Shown: positions 21,946-28,885 of the stretch, one piece after another
How the letters are laid out: each line of letters opens with the position of its first letter
Position numbering within the stretch: position 1 is the stretch's first letter
Assembly (NCBI RefSeq): GCF_001685355.1
Contig: NZ_CP016438.1
Location: 496,001-560,000, forward strand
Source of the DNA: Streptomyces lincolnensis
Lineage (GTDB): Bacteria > Actinomycetota > Actinomycetes > Streptomycetales > Streptomycetaceae
Direction: 5' to 3'
DNA: 64,000 nucleotides
Translations under genes and position numbers: made by a program
The notes under the pieces: model-generated
Databases searched by the model: none
Told to the model about the DNA's origin: nothing
The model's input: only the letters and a program-made list of their open reading frames with translations

Positions 21946-22380
21946 ATGGCAACCGAGCCGCGTTGGGACAAGACACTGACTTCCGAGGCGATCCCGAGCC
22001 GCTGCACCAGCTTTGCGGGCGAGCCGCAGAGCGTGACGGGTGCGCGTCTCGCCGCGGAGGAATTCCTCCGTGACCTCGCACGGGCCTCCCCGCCGGCGGC
22101 CCCCGAGTACTGGGACGACATCCTCCTGGTCGTCACGGAGCTGGCGGCGAACGCGATCCAGTACGCCCCCGGTCCGTTCGCGCTGCGGATGCGCCGGACC
22201 TTCGACGGCGTGCACGTGACGGTGCACGACACCAGCACCACGCCGCCCGCACCGCGTCCCTTCGATCCGCGCAGCGGCGGGGGCGGTATCGGCTGGCATC
22301 TGGTGCACGCCCTGTGCGACCAGGTCAGCGTGGTCACGGACGAGCAGGGCAAGGACGTCCACGTCTTCCTGCCCTGGTGA
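21946..22380 (+). CDS. RsbW-like anti-sigma factor / serine kinase
   Basis: A 144-residue small GHKL ATPase. The N-box is VVTELAANAIQYA (Glu65, Asn69), the D-box VTVHDTSTTPP (about 96-106) and the G-box GGGGIGWHLV (about 119-128). Proteins of this kind bind SigB/SigF-family sigma factors and phosphorylate STAS-domain antagonists. GGAAAGG lies just before the ATG. It is convergent with another RsbW-like gene at 22405-22860; the two are only distantly alike, so they probably serve different partners. Which of the STAS proteins at 23614-25434 it acts on is not known. Confidence 0.88.
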   Translation: MATEPRWDKTLTSEAIPSRCTSFAGEPQSVTGARLAAEEFLRDLARASPPAAPEYWDDILLVVTELAANAIQYAPGPFALRMRRTFDGVHVTVHDTSTTPPAPRPFDPRSGGGGIGWHLVHALCDQVSVVTDEQGKDVHVFLPW

Positions 22381-22404
22381 CCCGCCCGGCGGGCCCGGGC
22401 CGGG

Positions 22405-22860
22405 CTACCCGGCGGGGCTCGGCCGCAGCGGCACCAGCACGCTGATGGTCTTGCCGCCGGTGCGACGCCGGTCGACGCAGATCTCGCGGGCCAGGCGGAT
22501 GACCAGGGGCCAGCCATAGCCGTTGCCCCGGTGTCCGCGGGGGAAGGCGCCGTTCCCGAGGGCGACGTCGGGGATGACGTCGCTGTGGTCGTGCACCGTC
22601 AGCCGTACCCCGTCCTCGGCGGGCGTCACCTCGAACCCGGCCAGTCCGCCGCCGTGCCGGATGGCGTTGGTGACCAGTTCCGAGACGACCAGCAGCAGGT
22701 CGATGACGTCTTCCGGCCGTGCCCTGCGGGAGGGGGACTCCCACCCCTCGCACACCACACGCTGCGTGTGGGCGCGCGCGGTCGCCGGGCTGGTCACCGG
22801 CGACGTCCCGGCGCGGGTGGGGGCGAAGAGCGCGGGTCCTGCCGCCTCGGTCGTGTCCAT
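22405..22860 (-). CDS. RsbW-like ATP-binding protein
   Basis: A 151-residue GHKL ATPase of the anti-sigma type with N-box VVSELVTNAIRHGGG (Glu61, Asn65), D-box VHDHSDVIPD (about 88-97) and a lid/G-box with RGNGYGWPLVIRLA (about 112-125). The N-terminal 30 residues are Ala/Pro/Thr-rich and likely flexible. The sequence resembles the kinase at 35686-36138 (shared SELxTNAIxHGGG and GHGW/GYGWPLV blocks). The gene follows the PRC-barrel gene after 50 bases in the same direction, so both may be read from the SigB-like promoter at 23363-23387. Confidence 0.87.
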   Translation of the reverse strand: MDTTEAAGPALFAPTRAGTSPVTSPATARAHTQRVVCEGWESPSRRARPEDVIDLLLVVSELVTNAIRHGGGLAGFEVTPAEDGVRLTVHDHSDVIPDVALGNGAFPRGHRGNGYGWPLVIRLAREICVDRRRTGGKTISVLVPLRPSPAG

Positions 22861-22910
22861 GTGTGTCGTGTCCCTGTGTTCCCTCCGGCCGGCGGGCGCG
22901 GCCCCGGCCG

Positions 22911-23282
22911 TCAGACCGCGGTCCTCCTGCGCGGCGGGAGCCGATGGTAGTAGTCGCCGACGGTCGCCAGGTACGCCGGGTCCCTGGTCTCGCTGTCGGT
23001 CGTGAAACGGGGTGCCGCCTTCACCTCTGCCCCGGTGCAGGACAGTGTGATCCTGCGGCCCTGCGTGTCGACGGCGGTGACGACCCCGACGGGGACGAGG
23101 ACGCTCCTGCCGAACAGCCACACACCGGTGTCGACGACCAGGTGCCGCATGCCTGCGGGCTCCGCCTGCCGGTCCACCCGCCCCAGGGTTCCGTCACCGG
23201 CGGCGACGGTGAAGCCCGTCAGGTCCTGCCCTTCGACATATCCGCTGTCCGGCGCGTACGACCAGATTCTGTCCACGGCCAC
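22911..23282 (-). CDS. PRC-barrel domain protein
   Basis: A 123-residue soluble protein of the PRC-barrel class, with short beta-strands such as GTLGRVDRQAE and SVLVPVGVVTAVDTQGRRI (about 35-80). PRC-barrels occur in RNA-processing proteins and in small stress proteins. The GTG at 23282 has AAGGGG five bases before it; a second GTG two codons in is less well spaced. A SigB-type promoter candidate lies about 80 bases upstream, so the gene is likely part of the general stress response. Its precise job is unknown. Confidence 0.8.
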   Translation of the reverse strand: MAVDRIWSYAPDSGYVEGQDLTGFTVAAGDGTLGRVDRQAEPAGMRHLVVDTGVWLFGRSVLVPVGVVTAVDTQGRRITLSCTGAEVKAAPRFTTDSETRDPAYLATVGDYYHRLPPRRRTAV

Positions 23283-23362
23283 GCTGCCCCTTTCTCCCGA
23301 GCGGTTCACCGGTTCCGGGCCGCCGGGCGGACGTACCCGCCCATCGGCCTCCACAGCAGCAA

Positions 23363-23387
23363 ATACCCGTCTACCGCACGCGCATTC
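23363..23387 (-). promoter_or_regulatory. SigB-type promoter for the PRC-barrel gene
   Basis: On the minus strand GAAT (23387-23384), a 15-base spacer and GGGTAT (23368-23363) fit the Streptomyces SigB consensus GNNT-N14-16-GGGTAC/T fully. Transcription would start about 75 bases before the GTG of the PRC-barrel gene. Confidence 0.65.
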
Positions 23388-23450
23388 GGCAAGCCGGGCA
23401 CCGAATGCGGTGGCGTCGCCTCCGGCTGTGCCCTCACGTCGCCTTTCCGG

Positions 23451-23475
23451 GCATGACGGAAGGTTTCAGGGGTAT
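23451..23475 (+). promoter_or_regulatory. SigB-type promoter, distal, for the STAS gene
   Basis: GCAT (23451-23454), a 15-base spacer and GGGTAT (23470-23475) fit the SigB consensus fully. It points to the STAS gene at 23614, giving a leader of about 130 bases. Confidence 0.6.
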
Positions 23476-23553
23476 GCGCGGGGGCGCGGTGAAAACGGTG
23501 AACGAACAACGGACAGGGAGACGTTGATCACGCCGCAGGAAGGAAACGGACGT

Positions 23554-23578
23554 GCATCGAAGTCGCGTCCGGGGGTAA
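23554..23578 (+). promoter_or_regulatory. SigB-like promoter, proximal, for the STAS gene
   Basis: GCAT (23554-23557), a 15-base spacer and GGGTAA (23573-23578) match the consensus except for the last base. The start of transcription would lie about 25-30 bases before the GTG at 23614, just ahead of GGAGGT. Confidence 0.45.
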
Positions 23579-23613
23579 CCAGCCCTGGCCGTCAGCACTC
23601 GTAGGAGGTACTC

Positions 23614-24012
23614 GTGCCCCTTGCCCAGAACCCGCTGTCCGTCGAGGTCACGCTTCCTCGCGAGGACGTGGCCCTGATCAGGGTCGAAGGCTACTTGGAC
23701 GTGGACACCGCGACCGAGTTCCAGCACCACCTGGCCAACCAGCTCCACCACGGCCGGCGTCATTTCCTGCTGGACCTCTCGGCCGTGCCGTTCATGGACT
23801 CGTCCGGCATGAACATCATCCTGCGGGTGTACCAGGAGGCCCGTGAGATACCGGGCAGCGTGCACATCATCTCGCCCACCCCGGCCGTCCGCAGGGTCCT
23901 CGACCTGACGGGCGTCAGCATCACGGTGCCCGTCTCCGAGAGCTTCGACGAGGCCCTCTCCCGCGCGGACGCGGGGGCCGGGCACGTCGGGCAGGACGAA
24001 CAACAGACCTGA
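23614..24012 (+). CDS. STAS-domain anti-sigma factor antagonist (SpoIIAA/RsbV-like)
   Basis: A 132-residue single STAS domain. The phosphorylation motif is FMDSSGMN at residues 60-67, with Ser64 aligning to Ser58 of Bacillus SpoIIAA. Unphosphorylated antagonists of this type bind RsbW-like kinases and free the sigma factor; kinase phosphorylation inactivates them. The GTG start has a strong GGAGGT about seven bases before it. Two SigB-like promoters upstream suggest positive feedback. It lies 106 bases before the stressosome-type operon and could be its output target through the RsbU-like phosphatase. Confidence 0.92.
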   Translation: MPLAQNPLSVEVTLPREDVALIRVEGYLDVDTATEFQHHLANQLHHGRRHFLLDLSAVPFMDSSGMNIILRVYQEAREIPGSVHIISPTPAVRRVLDLTGVSITVPVSESFDEALSRADAGAGHVGQDEQQT

Positions 24013-24118
24013 TCCGGACGGCGGTTAGAGTGGTCGACCGGCAAGGTCACAGCGCTGTCTCGGTGCCGTCTGCGGGCTCGGCGCGACAGGACTCGAAGAC
24101 GGAGAAGGAGTGCGACAG

Positions 24119-25018
24119 GTGCCGGAGCACGAAGCGGTGGGGGAACACGGATCGCCGGCACAGGAGGTCGGGGAGTTCCTGCGCCGCCGCGGTGAGCAGA
24201 TCGCCCAGCGGTGGGCCGACGAACCCCTCTTCCGAACGGTGTTCACCGTCTCCCGGGACGAGGCGGTGGAGGCGGGCAAGATCGTCGTCGACGCGTTGGC
24301 GCAGGTCGCCGACACGGACCAGGTGCACGATCCCGACGCGGCCGGATTCACCCTGGTGCGCGAGCAGTTGTCCCGGATGGGCGCGGCCCGCTCCCGGGCC
24401 GGATTCACCACCGCCCAGGTCTCCAACGACGTGGACGCGCTGCGCCCGCCCGTCGAGAACCTGCTGATCTCCGACCTGCCCGACACCCCGACCGAACTGG
24501 TCCGGGACTGCACGACGGCGCTGACCGTCCTGATGGGCACCCTGCGGCTGGTCGTCCTGGAGACGGCGCTGAGCGAGGGGCAGGCCCTCATCGAGCGGCA
24601 GCGGTTGCAGCTGCTGGAGGTGGCGACCCCGGTGATCAAGCTGTGGGACGGCATCGTGGCCGTCCCGCTGATCGGAACGCTCGACAGCGCGCGCAGCCAG
24701 GTCGTGATGGAGACCCTGCTGGAGGCCGTGGTCGACCAGCACGCCCGGTTCGCGATCCTCGACATCACCGGTGTGCCGACCGTCGACTCGCTGGTCGCGC
24801 AGCATCTGATGAAAACCGTCGCGGCCGCCCGGCTGATGGGCGCGGAGTGCGTCGTCTCCGGCATCCGGCCCGCCATCGCGCAGACCATCGTCCATCTGGG
24901 CCTGGACCTCGGCACGGTGATCACCCGGGCGAGCCTGGCCGACGCGCTGGCGTACGCGCTCCACGAGCTGGGGGCCGACATCATCAACGCGGTGCCTGGC
25001 GGTGCGGGTCGACGGTGA
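24119..25018 (+). CDS. RsbR-like stressosome sensor (N-terminal sensor domain + STAS)
   Basis: A 299-residue protein with a helical N-terminal domain (about 1-160, globin-like in length though not clearly haem-binding) and a C-terminal STAS domain (about 175-290). Thr187 (IGTLDS) and Ser224 (TVDSLVA) stand where Bacillus RsbRA has its phosphorylated Thr171 and Thr205. Such proteins form the stressosome with RsbS and hold RsbT until stress. The GTG at 24119 is preferred because GAAGGAG ends eight bases before it; a GTG at 24110 overlaps that site. The stop overlaps the RsbS-like start (GTGA). Confidence 0.9.
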   Translation: MPEHEAVGEHGSPAQEVGEFLRRRGEQIAQRWADEPLFRTVFTVSRDEAVEAGKIVVDALAQVADTDQVHDPDAAGFTLVREQLSRMGAARSRAGFTTAQVSNDVDALRPPVENLLISDLPDTPTELVRDCTTALTVLMGTLRLVVLETALSEGQALIERQRLQLLEVATPVIKLWDGIVAVPLIGTLDSARSQVVMETLLEAVVDQHARFAILDITGVPTVDSLVAQHLMKTVAAARLMGAECVVSGIRPAIAQTIVHLGLDLGTVITRASLADALAYALHELGADIINAVPGGAGRR

Positions 25019-25434
25019 ACCACGACTTCTCCCGTCCGATGACGGGCCATGTGCCGGTTCTCCGGCTCGGCGACATCCTCCTGGTCACCCTCCAGGGGGA
25101 TCTCGGCGACAGCATGGCGCAGCAGCTTCAGCAGGACATCGGCGAGGCCATCGTCGGCAGCGGGGTGACCGGGGTGGTCATCGACATCTCCGGTGTCGAG
25201 ATCGTCGACTCCTTCCTGGGCCGGGTGCTGGCCGAGATCGCGGCGAACGCCACACTGCTGGCGGCGCGGACCGTGGTGGCCGGTATGCGGCCCGCGGTGG
25301 CGATCACGCTCGTGGAGCTGGGTCTGACGCTCCCCGGGCTGCGCACCGCGCTCTCCACGGAGGTCGCTTTGGACCTGCTGTCGGGACAGCAACCGGTCAC
25401 CCGTGCCGGCGGCTCGGGCCGGGAGCGCCGGTGA
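25015..25434 (+). CDS. RsbS-like STAS protein (stressosome scaffold)
   Basis: A 139-residue STAS protein with the phosphosite in EIVDSFLGR (Ser66 from the GTG start, Ser58 if the ATG at 25039 is used; Bacillus RsbS uses Ser59, which favours the shorter form). RsbS makes the stressosome core with RsbR and sequesters RsbT. The C-terminal 20 residues are Gly/Arg-rich and beyond the usual domain. The gene overlaps its upstream partner by four bases, and its stop overlaps the next start. Confidence 0.9.
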   Translation: MNHDFSRPMTGHVPVLRLGDILLVTLQGDLGDSMAQQLQQDIGEAIVGSGVTGVVIDISGVEIVDSFLGRVLAEIAANATLLAARTVVAGMRPAVAITLVELGLTLPGLRTALSTEVALDLLSGQQPVTRAGGSGRERR

Positions 25435-25874
25435 TGCGGACTGCGGCGGGCGTCGAGGCCTGCTTGCCGATCCGTTCGGACATGGATCTGGTGTGGGCGC
25501 GCCAGCACGTGCGCCAGGCGGCCGGTCAGCTCGGTTTCGGGCTGGTGGAACAGACCAAGCTGGTCACCGCGGCCAGCGAACTGGCCCGCAACACGCTGGT
25601 GCACGGCGGCGGCGGGCAGATGGAGACGGCGTCCGTGACCGACGGACAGGTGCAGGGGCTGCGTCTGACCTTCTCCGACGAGGGGCCGGGCATCCCGGAC
25701 CTGGAGCGTGCCCTGAGCGACGGCTACACCTCCGGCGACGGTCTGGGCATGGGCCTGGGCGGTGCGCGGCGGTTGGTGCACTCCTTCAATGTCGACAGCA
25801 CCCCGGGCGTCGGCACCACGGTCACGGTGGTCTCCTGGGCGCGCAGGGCACCCCGGCCGCGCGAGGGGCACTGA
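25434..25874 (+). CDS. RsbT-like switch kinase
   Basis: A 146-residue GHKL ATPase of the RsbT class. The N-box AASELARNTLVHGGG has Glu49 and Asn53; SELARN is typical of RsbT rather than RsbW. The D-box is FSDEGPGIPD (80-89) and the G-box is GLGMGLGGARRL (103-114). In Bacillus RsbT phosphorylates RsbR and RsbS and then activates the RsbU phosphatase. The ATG at 25434 overlaps the preceding stop by one base (TGATG); a GTG at 25431 is also possible. Confidence 0.92.
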   Translation: MRTAAGVEACLPIRSDMDLVWARQHVRQAAGQLGFGLVEQTKLVTAASELARNTLVHGGGGQMETASVTDGQVQGLRLTFSDEGPGIPDLERALSDGYTSGDGLGMGLGGARRLVHSFNVDSTPGVGTTVTVVSWARRAPRPREGH

Positions 25875-26917
25875 TGCCACGGGTGTGGGAGGTGCCGGTC
25901 CACGACTCCACCCGGGTGCGCGACGCACGGGTGGCGGCCGAGCACGCGGCCGACGAGGCCGGGCTCGCCGAGCCGCGCAAGGCGGCCGCCGCGCTGGTGG
26001 CGACCGAGCTGGCCACCAACCTGCTCAAGCACGCCGGCGGCGGACAGGTCCTCATCGAGGTCGTCACGCCGCCCGTCCCGGGGACCGGCGTCACGGTGGT
26101 GCAGATCGCCGCGATCGACCACGGGCCCGGCATCGCCGACGTCGCCGCCGCCCTGCGCGACGGGTACTCGACGACCCGGTCCCTCGGGGCCGGGCTCGGC
26201 ACCTGTCGCCGTATAAGCGACGACTTCGACGTGCACAGCGCGGCCGGGCGGGGCACGGTCGCGGTGGCCCGGGTCGGCACCCGGCACAAGGGCCCGGCAC
26301 CGGCCGGTGTGGTGCGGGCCGGAGGGATCAACGTGCCCTTCGCGGGAGCGGAGCACTCGGGTGACGGCTGGGCGTGGGCCCGGGCCGGGGACCGGGTGAC
26401 GCTGATGCTGGCCGACGGTCTGGGGCACGGTCCCGAGGCCGCCCGTGCGTCGACGGCGGCGGTGGAGGCCCTGCATCGCGCGGCGCACCTGCCGCCCTCC
26501 GAGGCGCTGGTGCACCTGGACACGGCGCTGCGGGGCACGCGCGGGGCGGCCGTCGCGGTGGCCCAGGTCGAGACCCGGGCCGGTCTGCTGCGGTTCGCCG
26601 GCGTCGGCAACATCGGGGCGCGGCTGTGGGAGGGCGCCGGCTGGCGTTCCTTGCTGTCGCGGCCCGGCATCGTGGGCGTGCACCGGCGCGCGACCCTGCG
26701 GGAGGACCGTCTGCCGTGGGCGGCCGACCGGATGCTGATCCTGCACAGCGACGGGCTGCCCAGTCGCTGGACGCCGCCGTCGGACCCGCGGCTGCCGGCG
26801 GCGGACCCGGCCGTCGTGGCCGCCGTCACCGTGCGCGACGCGAGCAGTTCCGCCCGGCCGGTGCGGGACGACACGGCGGTGGTGGTGCTGGCTCCGACTC
26901 CGGCGGAGGGCCCATGA
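25874..26917 (+). CDS. ATPase-phosphatase fusion (RsbT/W-like domain + RsbX-like PP2C)
   Basis: A 347-residue two-domain protein. Residues about 1-135 are a second RsbT/RsbW-type ATPase (ALVATELATNLLKHAGGG, then AIDHGPGIADV and LGAGLGTCRRI). Residues about 150-347 are an RsbX/SpoIIE-like phosphatase, with LADGLGHGPEA and VRDDTAVVVL giving the metal-binding Asp residues. Bacillus RsbX lacks the ATPase part; it resets the stressosome by removing phosphates from RsbS and RsbR. This fusion may combine reset and kinase or binding functions. The ATG overlaps the preceding stop (TGATG). Confidence 0.9.
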   Translation: MPRVWEVPVHDSTRVRDARVAAEHAADEAGLAEPRKAAAALVATELATNLLKHAGGGQVLIEVVTPPVPGTGVTVVQIAAIDHGPGIADVAAALRDGYSTTRSLGAGLGTCRRISDDFDVHSAAGRGTVAVARVGTRHKGPAPAGVVRAGGINVPFAGAEHSGDGWAWARAGDRVTLMLADGLGHGPEAARASTAAVEALHRAAHLPPSEALVHLDTALRGTRGAAVAVAQVETRAGLLRFAGVGNIGARLWEGAGWRSLLSRPGIVGVHRRATLREDRLPWAADRMLILHSDGLPSRWTPPSDPRLPAADPAVVAAVTVRDASSSARPVRDDTAVVVLAPTPAEGP

Positions 26918-28629
26918 CGCGCAGTTGGCGGATCACCGGCGCCGTGGACGCCGCCCGGGCCCGTATCGCGACCGCCCGGCTGGCGGCCGCCTACGGCGTG
27001 CCCGCTCTGGAACGCACCCGTCTGACCACCGCGCTCAGCGCACAGCTGGGCCAGTGCCTGACCAAGGGCGGCACCTGGCGGCTGACCCTGGACGCCACGG
27101 CCGCGCCCGCCGAGGAGGGGCTGCTGCACATCATGGTGAGCCCCGAGCCCGGCACGGCTGCCGCCGCGCAGCCGCCGTGGCGAACCACCGTGCGCTGCCC
27201 GGAGGCGGCGGACCCGGCGGGCGCGGCCATGGTGGCGGACGACCCGGCCGTACTGGCGGAGGCCCTGCTGGGCGCCGACGAGGACACCGCGCTGGTGCTG
27301 GAGAGACTCGCCCAGCAGGAGGAGCTGGTCGCCTTCCACCGGGAGGAACTGCACCAGACCAACCAGGGCGTGCTGGCCCTGCACGCCGAGCTGGACGCCG
27401 CCGGCCGGGCCCAGCGCGAGGCGTTCGCCGCCGAGCGCAGGGCGCGCACCGAGGCGGAGAGCGCCCGGCGCCGGCTGACGTTCCTGGCGGACGCCAGCGC
27501 GGTGCTGACGGCGTCGCTGAACCACGACGAGATCGTGCGCCGGCTGCCCGAGCTGCTGGTGCCCGAGTACGCCCGCGCCGTCGACATCTGGCTGTTCGAC
27601 GGCGACGGGGACCGGCGGGCGCCCGCCCCGCACCCGGCCGCCGCCGTGCTCGCCGCCCGCACCGGGCGCCCGCAGTACGCCGCCGGCCATCCCGGCGGCC
27701 TGCCCGGCGTCGATGACCAGCCGCCCTCGGCCCTGGACCCCGGCCGGCCGCTGCTGTGCATCCCGCTGCCGACCCGCCGGGCCCCGCTGGGCGTCCTCAC
27801 CCTGTCGCCGCCCGGCGACCGCTGGGACCCGGACGACGCCGTGATGCTGATCGAACTCACCCGGCGGGCCAGCATCGCCATCGACAACGCCCGCCGCTTC
27901 GAGCACAACCGGGACATCGCGGAGACGCTCCAGCGCGCCCTGCTCACGGACCTGCCCACCACACCGGGCCTCAGCCTGGCCGCGCGCTACCTGCCGGCCA
28001 CCCACGGCCTGAACATCGGCGGTGACTGGTACGACGCCTTCCGGCAGCCCGACGGCAGCCTGATCACCGTGATCGGCGACGTCACCGGGCACGGGCTGCA
28101 CGCGGCCGTGATGATGAGCCAGCTGCGCACCGCGCTGCGCGCCTACGCCGTCGACGGCGGCAGCCCCGGCCAGTTGCTGACCCGGCTGCACACCTTCCTG
28201 CACCATCTCCAGCCGGATCTGTACGCCACCGCGGTCATCGCCCGGTTCCGCCCCGGCGACCCCACCCTGACCTGGGCGGCCGCCGGCCATCCGCCGCCGG
28301 TGCTGCGGACGCCGGACGGCCGGGTGCGCACCCTGGACGCCAAACCGGGTGCCATGCTCGGCATCCCGCTGCGGCAGGAGATCGCCGACCACACCGCGCC
28401 GCTGGCGCCCGGTTCGACGCTTGCGCTGTACACGGACGGCCTGGTGGAGCGGCGGGCGCAGGGGATAGACCCGGGGATCGAGCGGCTGTCGGACGCGCTC
28501 GGCGCGTTCGGCCCGGCGGAGCTGGAGAGCGATCTGGAGGGTTCGGCGGACCGGATCCTCACTCCCCTGCTGAGCGACTCCGAACGCGACGACGACGTCT
28601 GCCTGCTGCTGTGTCACCTGGCCGCGTGA
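26914..28629 (+). CDS. RsbU-like PP2C phosphatase with GAF domain
   Basis: A 571-residue protein: an N-terminal 110-residue domain that looks like a degraded RsbT-type ATPase (TTALSAQLGQCLTKGG replaces the SELARN box), a charged helix about 125-190, a GAF domain about 190-325 and a SpoIIE/RsbU phosphatase from 350 to the end. Metal ligands are in NIGGDWYDAF and VIGDVTGHG, and the end has DDDVCLLL. It should dephosphorylate an RsbV-like STAS protein, perhaps the one at 23614, to release a sigma factor. The ATG overlaps the previous stop (ATGA). Confidence 0.92.
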   Translation: MTRSWRITGAVDAARARIATARLAAAYGVPALERTRLTTALSAQLGQCLTKGGTWRLTLDATAAPAEEGLLHIMVSPEPGTAAAAQPPWRTTVRCPEAADPAGAAMVADDPAVLAEALLGADEDTALVLERLAQQEELVAFHREELHQTNQGVLALHAELDAAGRAQREAFAAERRARTEAESARRRLTFLADASAVLTASLNHDEIVRRLPELLVPEYARAVDIWLFDGDGDRRAPAPHPAAAVLAARTGRPQYAAGHPGGLPGVDDQPPSALDPGRPLLCIPLPTRRAPLGVLTLSPPGDRWDPDDAVMLIELTRRASIAIDNARRFEHNRDIAETLQRALLTDLPTTPGLSLAARYLPATHGLNIGGDWYDAFRQPDGSLITVIGDVTGHGLHAAVMMSQLRTALRAYAVDGGSPGQLLTRLHTFLHHLQPDLYATAVIARFRPGDPTLTWAAAGHPPPVLRTPDGRVRTLDAKPGAMLGIPLRQEIADHTAPLAPGSTLALYTDGLVERRAQGIDPGIERLSDALGAFGPAELESDLEGSADRILTPLLSDSERDDDVCLLLCHLAA

Positions 28630-28885
28630 GCCCGCCCGCGGTCCCGCCGCCCGCCCGCCCGGGGCCACGTGCGGCGCATCCGCCCCACGATCTTCACGAT
28701 CGCCCCGGTGCGCTTCGGCGGCCGGGCGGGCAAGGTGGTGCTCGACACGTTCGTCCGCCCGCCGTGCCCGCCCGGCACAGCGGCCGGTATCGCGGTGGGA
28801 CCGACGAGGTGCGAAGCAGCGATCCACGGGCAGGCGAATGGCGTTCGAGGCAGACCGCCTGGAGCCGCAGAAAGGGATGAACACC

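Larger units (their letters stand above)
23283..23613. promoter_or_regulatory. Divergent control region with three SigB-like promoters
   Basis: This 331-base gap between the PRC-barrel gene (minus) and the STAS gene (plus) contains no convincing coding frame. It holds one minus-strand and two plus-strand sites of the SigB pattern, listed separately. The plus-strand sites lie at -139 and -36 (from the last base of each -10) to the STAS start. Confidence 0.6.

Noticed and set aside
19762..22362. Long minus-strand open frame opposite the acyl-CoA synthetase-like gene and the RsbW-like gene
   Set aside because: It is a shadow of two well-supported genes.
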